This document shows positions 7,129-16,064 of a DNA stretch of 64,000 nucleotides, piece by piece (the first letter of the stretch is position 1; every line of letters begins with the position of its first letter). The stretch is taken from NCBI GenBank assembly GCA_020848035.1, contig JADLAX010000026.1, forward strand, positions 1-64,000, in the 5' to 3' direction. The notes under the pieces are model-generated. The model was not told where the DNA came from. It saw only the letters and a list, made by a program, of their open reading frames with translations, and did not search any database. Origin of the DNA: Anaerolineae bacterium. Lineage in GTDB: Bacteria > Chloroflexota > Anaerolineae > Promineifilales > Promineifilaceae. A program made the position numbers and the translations under genes.

Positions 7129-9737
7129 TCAGACGGCAACGGGTTGATCCAGGCCAGCGAGGTGCAGGTGCCCACATCGTGGCGGATGATTTGCTGGTAA
7201 TCATGGGCTGGGGCGATCAGACCAATGGTGTTGTCATCGCGGATAAAGGCCAGCCAGTTGCCGTCCAGCGACCAGTCGAAGGTAAAGGCTGGAAAATAAA
7301 CCACGCTGTTGATGAGAATGCTGCGCTGATCACCCGTCTCCAAGTTCACCAGGTTAAGCACGCCAAAAGGCTGCGAGGCACTGCTGCGGTTTTGATCTTG
7401 CCACCAGGAACCGGTTGCCATGAGGAAACGGCCGTCTGGCGAAAAACCCAGCGAATGTTCCCCACGCGACAAATCGAGCTGGAGCAGCAGCTCCACTTCG
7501 GCCGTGGCCACGTTGACCCGGAAAATGTAGCTGTCGTTGGCCTGAGTGGCGGCCATCACAAAGACCTGGCCGGGCACGGCAGGATGGGCAATGGCATAGC
7601 GCATCAGCAGCGGGCTGCGGCGGCTGCTTTCGGGCAGTTCGGCCTGTAAAGCGGCCGTTTGCAGCACCGTCTGCGCCTGCAAATCATCTATCCCCATCAC
7701 CACCAGCTCCTGCGAGGTGGGCAGGTCGGTTTGGGGGACCGAGCGAATGAAGCCAAACGTCGTGTCCGTCAACCAAAATGGTGACAATCCGACGCCCACG
7801 TTGACGCGCTCATCGGGTTCAGCCTGGGCCTCACGCAGCCACAAATTCGACACCTCGCCAGAGACGCCAGGGCTGAGGGTGACAATACGGCCGTCTACCA
7901 GGTAGTGTGGACTTTCAAATAGGTGGGTTTCGGTAAGCAGCAGGAGTTGACCGTTGGGCGACCAGTAGGGTGTACCTTCCATCACCAGGCTGTCGCAAGC
8001 ACCTTCCTGGCAGCCATCTACAGCTACCAGCTGGGAAGCGGGCAGAATTTCTTCATCCAGCCCGGTGTAGGTGAGCAAGAAACGGCCGTTGGGATCCATT
8101 TGCCCCAGCGAGATCGACAAGGCATCTTCGGCCGTTGTAACCGCAATTGCCTGACCGTTGTGCCACCACAACGTTTCCCAATATTGCTCCTCCGATGCCT
8201 GTACCAGCTGCAAAATGACCCCATTGTCATTTGGCAGCGGATTAAAAAAGGCCATGCCCGGCGAGCTAAATTCATCGATCCAGGTTTCGCTACCCAATTC
8301 GTAGCGGAACAATTGTGAACGCTGTAAATCCATGGATTCGGCAAATTCGCTCATGCAAATAAGCTGTAAATCTTGCGCGGGGAAGGGAACGGGCTGTTCG
8401 GCCGTACTCTGCACCTCAGACTGGGTCATGGTAAAAAACCACCAATCCCGCGACACTTCCTCCACCAAATTCGCAGCAAACGTTTCACCGGTGAACGCTT
8501 CCCCCACATTAAACAACCAGGAAGAAAAGCTTCGCGTCCGCTCCATGCTCTCAACTAAGGCGGTGGGCAACACGTTGCGCTGCCCCAAAAAGTCGACAAA
8601 GCTAAAGAGATAGTAGCTGTTTTCATCGCTGACATCGGCAAAGTCCTGGCTGGCCCAGTATGGGAACAACATATCGGTATGAACGCCATCACTGGCCAGC
8701 CGAGCATTTATTTCCTGGGTCACCGGCCACTCGGCCAGGCCCAATTCGCTGAGCTGGTAGGTCAGAATCGCCTGGTAAAATGGGGCATGGCGGCAGCAGC
8801 GATACCCCAGGCTGTAACCAAACAGCGCCGACACCAGGCTTTGGCCGTAGGCGGTGCGCAGCGCCTCGTAACCATCGTTGTTGATGGGCAGGCCAACCAG
8901 GGTGGGCGTGGGGAGGTCGAGACGCAGGTTGTCGTTGTATAAATTCGTGGGATCGGCCGTTTCCAGCAAACTTTCCGGGTCGGTGTCGAAGCGAATCTGC
9001 ATGGGCGCGGCGCAATCCAGCTCGGGCACAGCGTCACAGGCGTCGACCAGCAAGGTTTGCAGCAGGGGAATCATTTCCCGCACCACGGCTTCATCGCGCA
9101 GCGGGAAGATAAAGGTCAGGTTATCTATCTTTTCGGTTTGCCACTCGCCCCAAAACGCTTCCATCGGTGGTGCCAGCAGCCAGCGGTTTTCGCCACGGCG
9201 GTAAACGGCCGTTTGCTGCAAAGTCACCGTCTCCAGCCCTTCATCCGTCAGGGCCAGGAAGTCACGCGCATAGCTCAGCTCGGCACTGCTCAGGTCCGGG
9301 GCCACCACCAGGTCCATGAAGCGTTGATCTTCGCGGAACAGCGGCGCAAACGCAGCATCACCCGCCGGCAGCCGCAAGCCCAGACCAGGATGCTGATAAA
9401 ACAGCCCTTCGGCAATCAAACTCGTCTGGATCTGGCTCCAGCCCAGGTCCCGACCAGACAGCACCGCCCGGCCCAGGTCCGCATCCTGCCCGGCGGCGGC
9501 CCGGCTGAGCAGGTTGTGAGCGGCAAAAATATCAGATTCAACGGCCGTAGTTGCCTCATCAATCCGCCGGTTGACCTGCCGATACACCACCACTCCCGCC
9601 GCCACCAACAAAACCAGCGCCACTATCAGCGCCCACCAGCGAGGTTTGGGCGGTTTGTCCACAGCTGGCTTTTCCAGCCAGGTTGGATCTTCCCAACCAC
9701 TCTCTTCTTCGGTTTGCCAATCGAATGACATAATCAC
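7125..9737 (-). CDS. Large membrane-anchored protein with C-terminal TolB/WD40-like propeller
   Basis: An 870-residue protein of unknown function. An acidic cytoplasmic N-terminus (about 30 residues) is followed by one transmembrane helix (about 34-54), then a long extracytoplasmic part. The central 500 residues are unrecognised and contain several Cys residues (for example YRCCRHAPF). The C-terminal third has propeller-blade motifs of the form F-S-P-D-G-R-F-L and W-S-(P/L)-(D/N)-G-x-(W/L)-L (SPDGRFLMATG, SPNGQLLLLTE, SLDGNWLAFI). The gene overlaps the methyltransferase start by four bases. Two starts six bases apart (ATG 9737 and 9731) are possible. Confidence 0.72.
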   Translation of the reverse strand: MIMSFDWQTEEESGWEDPTWLEKPAVDKPPKPRWWALIVALVLLVAAGVVVYRQVNRRIDEATTAVESDIFAAHNLLSRAAAGQDADLGRAVLSGRDLGWSQIQTSLIAEGLFYQHPGLGLRLPAGDAAFAPLFREDQRFMDLVVAPDLSSAELSYARDFLALTDEGLETVTLQQTAVYRRGENRWLLAPPMEAFWGEWQTEKIDNLTFIFPLRDEAVVREMIPLLQTLLVDACDAVPELDCAAPMQIRFDTDPESLLETADPTNLYNDNLRLDLPTPTLVGLPINNDGYEALRTAYGQSLVSALFGYSLGYRCCRHAPFYQAILTYQLSELGLAEWPVTQEINARLASDGVHTDMLFPYWASQDFADVSDENSYYLFSFVDFLGQRNVLPTALVESMERTRSFSSWLFNVGEAFTGETFAANLVEEVSRDWWFFTMTQSEVQSTAEQPVPFPAQDLQLICMSEFAESMDLQRSQLFRYELGSETWIDEFSSPGMAFFNPLPNDNGVILQLVQASEEQYWETLWWHNGQAIAVTTAEDALSISLGQMDPNGRFLLTYTGLDEEILPASQLVAVDGCQEGACDSLVMEGTPYWSPNGQLLLLTETHLFESPHYLVDGRIVTLSPGVSGEVSNLWLREAQAEPDERVNVGVGLSPFWLTDTTFGFIRSVPQTDLPTSQELVVMGIDDLQAQTVLQTAALQAELPESSRRSPLLMRYAIAHPAVPGQVFVMAATQANDSYIFRVNVATAEVELLLQLDLSRGEHSLGFSPDGRFLMATGSWWQDQNRSSASQPFGVLNLVNLETGDQRSILINSVVYFPAFTFDWSLDGNWLAFIRDDNTIGLIAPAHDYQQIIRHDVGTCTSLAWINPLPSE

Positions 9738-9892
9738 CCTCGCTGCGGCTCATGTGGCCTGGGTAAAGGGTCGGCCACACCACCTCTACCATACCACGCA
9801 AGTATCAGGCCGACCCGACGGAATTGCCACGTTTCCACCACTCTTACGGCCGTTTCACAGGAAAAGTTAACGAAAGGAACTTGGGCATGAAA

Positions 9893-9954
9893 CGTAAAAC
9901 GTGAAACGTGAAACGTGATGAGAAGCAAATCACGTTTCACGTTTCACGTTTCAC
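9893..9954. repeat. Heptamer tandem repeat with inverted copy
   Basis: CGTAAAA and two CGTGAAA units plus a partial one (9893-9918) face an inverted TTTCACG array (9930-9954) across an 11-base loop. It uses the same unit as the tract at 6227-6283 and lies between two minus-strand genes. Confidence 0.85.
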
Positions 9955-10001
9955 ACAACATTGACCAATTGACCCAGGGCTGTGTTCAGGCTAACGAGGG
10001 C

Positions 10002-10988
10002 TCAAACAGGGTTGTCTAAACGCCAGATCGCCACCGCTCCCAGCAGCAGCAGCGCCCCAAAAATGAGATACCCTTCCAAAATGGTTGCCTCGGTGATGAA
10101 GACGGCAATCATCCCCCCCGCCCCGGTGAGCAGGTAGATGAGCAGCACCGCCTCCCGCTGGCCAAAGCCGCGCTGCACCAATCGATGGCTCAGATGATCT
10201 TTGCCCGGCGTGTTGGGGCTGACGCCGCGCCGCAGCCGGGAAAAGACGACCAGGGTGGTATCAAAAATGGGAATAGACAGGATAAAAACGGGCACCATCC
10301 AGGTGACAAAGCTGCTGTTGGCCGGGAAGCGCAGCTGCAAGCCCAGCAGCGCCAGCACAAAACCGAGAAACAATGCCCCGACATCCCCCATAAAAATCTG
10401 GGCTGGCTTGAAGTTAAAGCGCAAAAAACCGAGACACGCCCCAAAAACGGCCGCTGCCAACCCCGCCACCAAAAACTGATTGTTCTGCAAACCCAACAAG
10501 GTGATAAACGCCGCCGCCACGCCGCTGACGCCCGCGCTCAGACCGTCCATGTTGTCTAAAAAGTTGATGGCGTTGCTGATGCCTGCCAGCCACAAAAAAG
10601 TAATGGCGTAATTGAGCAATTCGGGAACGGGCAGCTTAACGCGAATGTCGAAGTAGGCCAGGATGAGGAACCCCACAAACTGCGCCGCCAGCTTGGCCCA
10701 GGCGGGTAAGTTGTACCGGTCGTCCAGCAGCCCCACCAGGGCCACCACGGTCAGCGACAGCAGCACACCCGCCACGGTGTTGGGGAAGTCGGGCACGAAG
10801 GTAATGACGGCCAGTACCGCCCCGCCAAAGATGGCCACCCCGCCCATCAGCGGCATGGGGGTGCTGTGCAGCTTGCGCTGCGCCGGGGCATCGACAAACC
10901 CGGTACGAATGGCCAACCGGCGCACCCAGGGAATGCTGAGCGCGGTCACAGACAGGGCCATGAGGAAGATGGCAAGGACGGTTTGCAT
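10002..10988 (-). CDS. Undecaprenyl-phosphate sugar-1-phosphate transferase (WecA/TagO/MraY family)
   Basis: A 328-residue polytopic membrane enzyme (about ten helices) of glycosyltransferase family 4 (MraY/WecA type), which transfers a sugar-1-phosphate to undecaprenyl phosphate and starts a lipid-linked polysaccharide. Diagnostic motifs: LLDDRYNLP (Mg-binding Asp pair), NFLDNMDGLSAG, FNFKPAQIFMGDVG and the cytoplasmic His motif PGKDHLSHRLVQRG. The MDGL/NFLDN version and gene context favour WecA/TagO over MraY. It is followed on the same strand by the ligase-like fusion gene, fitting an envelope polysaccharide cluster. Confidence 0.92.
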   Translation of the reverse strand: MQTVLAIFLMALSVTALSIPWVRRLAIRTGFVDAPAQRKLHSTPMPLMGGVAIFGGAVLAVITFVPDFPNTVAGVLLSLTVVALVGLLDDRYNLPAWAKLAAQFVGFLILAYFDIRVKLPVPELLNYAITFLWLAGISNAINFLDNMDGLSAGVSGVAAAFITLLGLQNNQFLVAGLAAAVFGACLGFLRFNFKPAQIFMGDVGALFLGFVLALLGLQLRFPANSSFVTWMVPVFILSIPIFDTTLVVFSRLRRGVSPNTPGKDHLSHRLVQRGFGQREAVLLIYLLTGAGGMIAVFITEATILEGYLIFGALLLLGAVAIWRLDNPV

Positions 10989-10994
10989 GGCTTA

Positions 10995-11026
10995 GGCAGT
11001 GGCAGGTGGCAGGTGGCAGGTGGCGA
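10995..11026. repeat. GGCAGGT heptamer tandem repeat
   Basis: Three perfect copies of GGCAGGT (11001-11021) with degenerate copies on each side fill the short gap between the ligase-like fusion gene and the WecA/TagO-type gene. No inverted half is present here. Confidence 0.8.
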
Positions 11027-11032
11027 GTGACA

Positions 11033-14000
11033 TCATTGATCCACCTCGATAATGTCTATGCGCAGGATTGGGTCGCCAGTGAAGTCGGGGTTTTGCTCGG
11101 GGTCGCGTGGGGTGAGGCTTTGCAGCACGTCTTCGCCCGCCACCAGTTCACCAAAGATGGTGTGACGGCCGTTTAACAACGGCAGCGGCCCATAGGTGAT
11201 GAAAAACTGGCTGCCGTTGGTGTTGGCCCCGGCGTTGGCCATCGCCAGCAGCCCGGCGCGGTCAAAGGTGAGGCCGTTGTCCACCTCGTCGGTGAAGCGG
11301 TAGCCCGGTTCGCCGGCGCCAATGCCCGTGGGATCGCCGCCCTGAGCCACAAAATCTTCCAGGACACGGTGGAAGGTGGTGCCATCGTAATAGCCCTGCT
11401 GGGCCAGAAAGACAAAGCTGTTCACCGCCAGCGGTGCCGCCTCGGTAAAGAGGCGCAGGCGGATTTCCCCCTTTTCGGTTTGGATAATCGCCTCATACGC
11501 CTGATCCAGGTCAATGACAAAGGGTGGGTATCCCGTGTAATAATTGTTGCGCTCTTCGGGGGCGATGGCGGTTAACGGCCGTTCCATCTCCGCCAACGAT
11601 GTATCACTTGCCGCCCCAGGTTGCAGCTGTTGGATAAACAGCTGAATCTCACCCTGGTACTCCGCCGGGCTGACGGCTAGCGCCTCGTTGGCCGTCGCTT
11701 CTGCCTGGTCCAGATCACCCATCTCCTGGTAAATTTGCGCCTGCAAATATTTCACGCTCCAGGCCGGAATCTCCTGTTGCGTGGGGTCCAGCAGCAGCGA
11801 CTGATCGTAAGCGGCAATCGCCTCATCGTAACGCTCGATTTGCTCATAAAGCTGGCCTGCGCGCACCCAGGCGCGGGCGTTGTCTGGGTCCAGGGCCAGC
11901 CCTTGCTGCAAAGCATCAACCGCCTGAGCGAGGAAGGGGTCGGCTTCAGCCTCGTCGGCGGTGGTGGCACAGCTAACGGCCGCTTCCGCCCAGGCAAAAA
12001 AGGTATCGGTGTAAAACGGGTCAATTGTGGCCGACTGCTCATAGATGGTCAGGCTGTCGGCGCAATTTTGGCCCTGGGCCAGCACCAGCCGGGCATACTC
12101 GTTGCGAATGACCGAGTTTTGCGGGCTGAGGTCCAGCGCCCGCCGGTAATACTGCTCGGCCGCCTGCAAATGTTGGGCACGTTCACCGTCTGTGGCACTA
12201 ACCGCCGCCCAACGGGTGTTCAGGCGGGCCAGATTCGCCGTGTGGTCGGTGTTGAGCGGATTGATGTCCTGGGCAATAAACAGCTGCTGTTCGGCCTCGG
12301 CCAAAAGCTGCGCCTGCTCCGCCAGGTCCGAGGTGACGTTGGAGCGTTCCAGGTAAGCCCGGCCCAGGAAAAGGTAATAAAAATCTTCGCTGGGTGCCCG
12401 ATCAATCGCATCCTGGTAAATGGCAATGGCGCTGTCCCAGCTGGTAGGATCGCCCGTGGTGGCCGCCTCACCTTCAAAGAAACGGCCGCGTTTGTACACC
12501 ATATCGGCCTGCACCACGCGAATATTGGTGGCCAGAATGACAAAAACGGCCGTTACCGCCAACAGCCCCAGCAGCGAATAGCCACCCAGCGAACCACTAT
12601 CACGCAGGCGCGGTTTCTTGCTCAGGCTCACGCCAAACGCGGCGATAACCATCAAGGAAAAAACAAAGATGTAAAAATAAGCCAGGAAGTTGGCCGCCTG
12701 GCCCGCTTCTTGCACCAGGTAAGCAAACAACTGGCTGGTGTCCTGCGGCGGCGGGACGTAGGCCCGGTAGAGCAGCGAAAAGCGGAGCAGGTTGGCTTGA
12801 AACAGGGCATAGAGGAAGCCCACGATGAAAGAAATGGCCGCCATCACGGCCACGGGCGTGAGCAAGTTACGCCAGGTGGGATCCCACAACAGGTAAAGCA
12901 TGGCGGCGCTGAAAACGGCCGTTACCACCGCCGCCAGCCAGCCACCGCCCACCAGCACGGGGATGGCAAACAGCAGCCCGGTTATCGCCACTCCGGCAGC
13001 AAACAGACGATCGTTTTTGGTGAAGCGCAGCTGCAAATTGCCACCCGCCCACAGGCAGAGCGCACCCCACATCCACAGCAGCGTCTGGCCCAGCAGGGCC
13101 GTCGCCCCGGCATCCACCGCCAGAGGCACCATCAGGCGGTAAACAATCGCCGCCGCGCCCATCGCCAAAAAGGAGACCGAGGCCAGCGATTTCTGGCTCT
13201 TGGCCACTTCGCGAGAAAGGGGGGCCACCTTTAAGTCGCCGTCCTTCAGCATTTCGCTGACGGCGATGAGCAGCCCTATGCTCCAGGTGAGCACCAGCAT
13301 CAGGTAGATGAAGGGCGACTCGGCAAAATCGCGCTTGATGTTGACAAAAAAGCTCTGGTGCAGCACGTCAACGGCCGTTAAATCGGCCACGCTTTCCAGC
13401 ACCAGGTTGGGCGGCTGGGAGTAGGTGACGTAGGTAAAGCCAATGAGGCCGACGATGAGCGCCAGCATGAAGCCATAGAGCAGCACCGGCCCGGTCGAGC
13501 CGGAGAATGTGGCGGGAACGGCCGTCCGCGCCACAACCCGCCGCCGCCGATTTTTGCTGGGAACGGCCGTTTCTTCCACCTCCACCACCGGCGCTTCCTG
13601 CTGCCGGGGCAGCCAGTAGGTGACGATAAACAGCAGCCCGACGTACAAAAAGAAGTGCAGCCGCGTGGCGGAAATGGCGATGCCAAAGTGAATCTCCACA
13701 AAATGGGCCAGGATGGCGGCCACCAGGGCCACCACCAGCAGGCGCTCGGCGGAAAATGGCTGAGATTCTGCCTCGGACGAGTCGGCAAAGAGGGCGTAGT
13801 AGATGAGGTAAAGTACCAGCCCGGCAATCGAGCCAAACGGCAGGGCCACGCCGATGTACACCGCACCGCGCCACAGGGCAAAGATGACGGCCGTTAGCAC
13901 CCCCACCCCAAGCCACAAACCAATTAGCAAGTTGCGCTCGAACTTCGTACGCAGCACGCCCAGCCAGCGGAAGCCGTACAAAAAGACGCTGAGATACAGC

Positions 14001-15511
14001 GCCTGCCACACCAAAAAGCCCGCCAGCCCGGTAATCACCAGGGCGTCAAATGTTTCGTTATGCGAACGGTCGGGCGAGGCGTTGCGTGATTCCAGCGTGG
14101 CCAGTTCGGGCGGGTAGAAGCTGTTGAAAGCGACGTACATCGACTCAGGACCATAGCCGATGAACGGCCGTAAAAAGTTAAAGGTATCGCGGCTGCCATC
14201 AGGGAAAACAATCGGTTCGTGCGGCTGGATGAGCTGCAACGCGCCTTCCCAGATGAGGGTACGCACCCGCCCGGTGCCGCTGTCGGCCTCCAAAATCTGC
14301 CCCAAACGGCCGATGCGCGGCAGTTCACGCCACTCGTCCAGCGTGCTAAACACGTTACCCACTACCGGAATTTCCAGGTAGGGATCGGTTGTTTCGCGGG
14401 GCAAGTTAAACAACAGCACCCAGACCGCCAGGAGCAGCGACATCACAATCCAGCTAAACCAGAGCCAGCGCCAGCCGCGCTGGGCCGCCACCAGCACAAA
14501 CATGCCCACGATGACCAATCCCACGGCGGCAACAAAAGCGACAAAGGAGGACATCGGCCCGGCCAGACTGGCCAGGTACCCTGCCCCGGTTAGCCCGCGC
14601 AGGATGAGGAAGATGACGGTGTAGGCGACGGCCGTTCCCGCCACCACAAACAGCGCGCCGCGACCCGCTTCAGATAGCCGGAAACGGCCGTGGCTGTCGG
14701 CCGCATTACGCAGTCCAACGAGCACCACCAGGATGAAAGCAAACAGCCCGGTGCCCAGTCCCAGCCACGGCCCCCGGCTGCCCGACCAGTAAATGGCAAT
14801 CAGCTGAATCGCCACCGCAAAAATGTAGGCCGACGAGCGCATCACATCCGCGCCAGACAGCTCCTCATCGCTCAAAATGCTGCTAAAAGAAGCGATGATG
14901 CGCGCCACGGTCAGCGGCACGGCCATGATGAGGTAGGCGGCGATGAAGATGGCGTTGCCCATGTGCCCGGCCACGCGCTCGCTCACATCGCCCGCCCAGG
15001 GCAGCGGGTCCAAATCGAAGTGCTGGAGCAGGCCATAAAAGGCCACGGGGATGGAGGTGATGATAACGGCCGTTACCAACCGCCTGGCCTGGGCGCGGGT
15101 GCGCATGGTGGCAATCGTCGTGCCAAAAATAACGATGTAAGCCAGCGTGGTGTAGGTCCCTTGCAAACGCTGGTAGGAACCGGCCCAGCTCACCAGCGGC
15201 GTCACCGAAAAGAGCGACGAGACGATATACACCAGCACCAGCAGCGTTACGATGAGCAAAAACGGCATGCGCCAGAAGGAATCTGCAGCGCGCCAGCGCA
15301 GGCGGCTGGCTTGCGACCACTGCCGCAAATCGACAAATTTCACCAGCCAGGCGGCACCCATCGCCACAGCAATGGAGCGCAAGAGGGTGAGTTTGTCTGG
15401 TTCAAACACCCGGTCGGAGTGAATATTGAAGAAAAGCGGCACGGCAATCACGGCAAAGAGCCAGCCAACCTCGATAAGGCCATCGCACCAGCGAGAGAGT
15501 TTCGTTTCCAT
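11033..15511 (-). CDS. O-antigen-ligase-like membrane protein fused to TPRs and a C-terminal cyclophilin domain
   Basis: A 1492-residue protein. Residues 1 to about 1000 are polytopic membrane sequence with the O-antigen ligase/Wzy_C hallmark near residues 450-490 (GYGPESMYVAFNSF, then DRSHNETFDALVITGLAG, containing the conserved His). Residues about 1010-1330 form tetratricopeptide repeats (for example AWVRAGQLYEQIERYDEAIAAYDQSL). Residues 1339-1492 are a full cyclophilin-type peptidyl-prolyl isomerase (FHRVLEDFVAQGGDPTG, then MANAGANTNGSQFFI). Wzy-TPR proteins are common in Chloroflexota; the appended isomerase is unusual. One uninterrupted frame joins all three parts. Probably acts in surface glycan ligation or polymerisation with extracytoplasmic protein contacts; this role is inferred. 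Confidence 0.88.
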   Translation of the reverse strand: METKLSRWCDGLIEVGWLFAVIAVPLFFNIHSDRVFEPDKLTLLRSIAVAMGAAWLVKFVDLRQWSQASRLRWRAADSFWRMPFLLIVTLLVLVYIVSSLFSVTPLVSWAGSYQRLQGTYTTLAYIVIFGTTIATMRTRAQARRLVTAVIITSIPVAFYGLLQHFDLDPLPWAGDVSERVAGHMGNAIFIAAYLIMAVPLTVARIIASFSSILSDEELSGADVMRSSAYIFAVAIQLIAIYWSGSRGPWLGLGTGLFAFILVVLVGLRNAADSHGRFRLSEAGRGALFVVAGTAVAYTVIFLILRGLTGAGYLASLAGPMSSFVAFVAAVGLVIVGMFVLVAAQRGWRWLWFSWIVMSLLLAVWVLLFNLPRETTDPYLEIPVVGNVFSTLDEWRELPRIGRLGQILEADSGTGRVRTLIWEGALQLIQPHEPIVFPDGSRDTFNFLRPFIGYGPESMYVAFNSFYPPELATLESRNASPDRSHNETFDALVITGLAGFLVWQALYLSVFLYGFRWLGVLRTKFERNLLIGLWLGVGVLTAVIFALWRGAVYIGVALPFGSIAGLVLYLIYYALFADSSEAESQPFSAERLLVVALVAAILAHFVEIHFGIAISATRLHFFLYVGLLFIVTYWLPRQQEAPVVEVEETAVPSKNRRRRVVARTAVPATFSGSTGPVLLYGFMLALIVGLIGFTYVTYSQPPNLVLESVADLTAVDVLHQSFFVNIKRDFAESPFIYLMLVLTWSIGLLIAVSEMLKDGDLKVAPLSREVAKSQKSLASVSFLAMGAAAIVYRLMVPLAVDAGATALLGQTLLWMWGALCLWAGGNLQLRFTKNDRLFAAGVAITGLLFAIPVLVGGGWLAAVVTAVFSAAMLYLLWDPTWRNLLTPVAVMAAISFIVGFLYALFQANLLRFSLLYRAYVPPPQDTSQLFAYLVQEAGQAANFLAYFYIFVFSLMVIAAFGVSLSKKPRLRDSGSLGGYSLLGLLAVTAVFVILATNIRVVQADMVYKRGRFFEGEAATTGDPTSWDSAIAIYQDAIDRAPSEDFYYLFLGRAYLERSNVTSDLAEQAQLLAEAEQQLFIAQDINPLNTDHTANLARLNTRWAAVSATDGERAQHLQAAEQYYRRALDLSPQNSVIRNEYARLVLAQGQNCADSLTIYEQSATIDPFYTDTFFAWAEAAVSCATTADEAEADPFLAQAVDALQQGLALDPDNARAWVRAGQLYEQIERYDEAIAAYDQSLLLDPTQQEIPAWSVKYLQAQIYQEMGDLDQAEATANEALAVSPAEYQGEIQLFIQQLQPGAASDTSLAEMERPLTAIAPEERNNYYTGYPPFVIDLDQAYEAIIQTEKGEIRLRLFTEAAPLAVNSFVFLAQQGYYDGTTFHRVLEDFVAQGGDPTGIGAGEPGYRFTDEVDNGLTFDRAGLLAMANAGANTNGSQFFITYGPLPLLNGRHTIFGELVAGEDVLQSLTPRDPEQNPDFTGDPILRIDIIEVDQ

Positions 15512-15640
15512 AGGGGCGCAATCTTAACCGAAAAATGGGTAATGGTAAACGGTGATTTGCTAATGGTTGATGAGGGATTACGGCCGTATCCTGCTTACCA
15601 CAAGAGTGCAAACGGGCACTGTAACATATTCAGAAGCACT

Positions 15641-16042
15641 CTATCCTTTGTCTAACTCCGTCGTTATCACTGCCTCGGCTATGCGCAGCGCCTTAAGCCT
15701 GTTGCGCTGAAGGGTGTGTTGCGAAGTCCCTGGCAAAAATTTGGCCTGAGCCTTTTCAGTCTTGCCTATCATCGAGGCCAACGCAGGCAAGGCTTGCTGC
15801 ATGTCATCCCGCGTAAAGCTGTCCGTATCGTCAGCCTGCCTGTTCATCAGCGCCGAAGCGATGTGCAGCGCTGTAAGGTTGTCTTGCAGCATCGTGTGCT
15901 GCCACGATCCCGGCGCCAGCTTTTGCTGTGCCTTTTCCGACTTGCTGATCAGTGAAGCTATCGGTCTAAGTGCTTCCTGCAAGTCATCGCTTGTGTAATC
16001 ATCCACTGCGTTCGCCATCTCCTGTAAATCCGTGATAATCAA
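15641..16042 (-). CDS. Small protein with an internal duplication, unknown function
   Basis: About 125-133 residues made of two homologous copies of roughly 50 residues: DDLQEALRPIASLISKSEKA and DDMQQALPALASMIGKTEKA, each followed by Q-x-K-x-x-P-G-(S/T)-x-Q-H-T and a conserved L-x-A-L-(H/R)-I-A segment. The pattern is alpha-helical and soluble, with no signal peptide. Start is uncertain: TTG 16042 has GGGGCG upstream, while ATG 16018 has AGGAG directly abutting it. The frame is open further upstream but overlaps pgm there. It lies 22 bases after pgm on the same strand and may be cotranscribed. No family is recognised. Confidence 0.65.
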   Translation of the reverse strand: MIITDLQEMANAVDDYTSDDLQEALRPIASLISKSEKAQQKLAPGSWQHTMLQDNLTALHIASALMNRQADDTDSFTRDDMQQALPALASMIGKTEKAQAKFLPGTSQHTLQRNRLKALRIAEAVITTELDKG

Positions 16043-16064
16043 AACTGCGCCCCAGTTTGTAAAG

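Noticed and set aside
6227..11026. Possible CRISPR array
   Set aside because: The arrays have 7-base units without spacers and inverted halves; no cas genes.
11735..13234. 499-codon open frame on the plus strand
   Set aside because: It lies wholly antisense to the ligase-like fusion gene, has no family motifs and a low-complexity Gln/Arg/His-rich translation typical of the shadow of a GC-rich gene.
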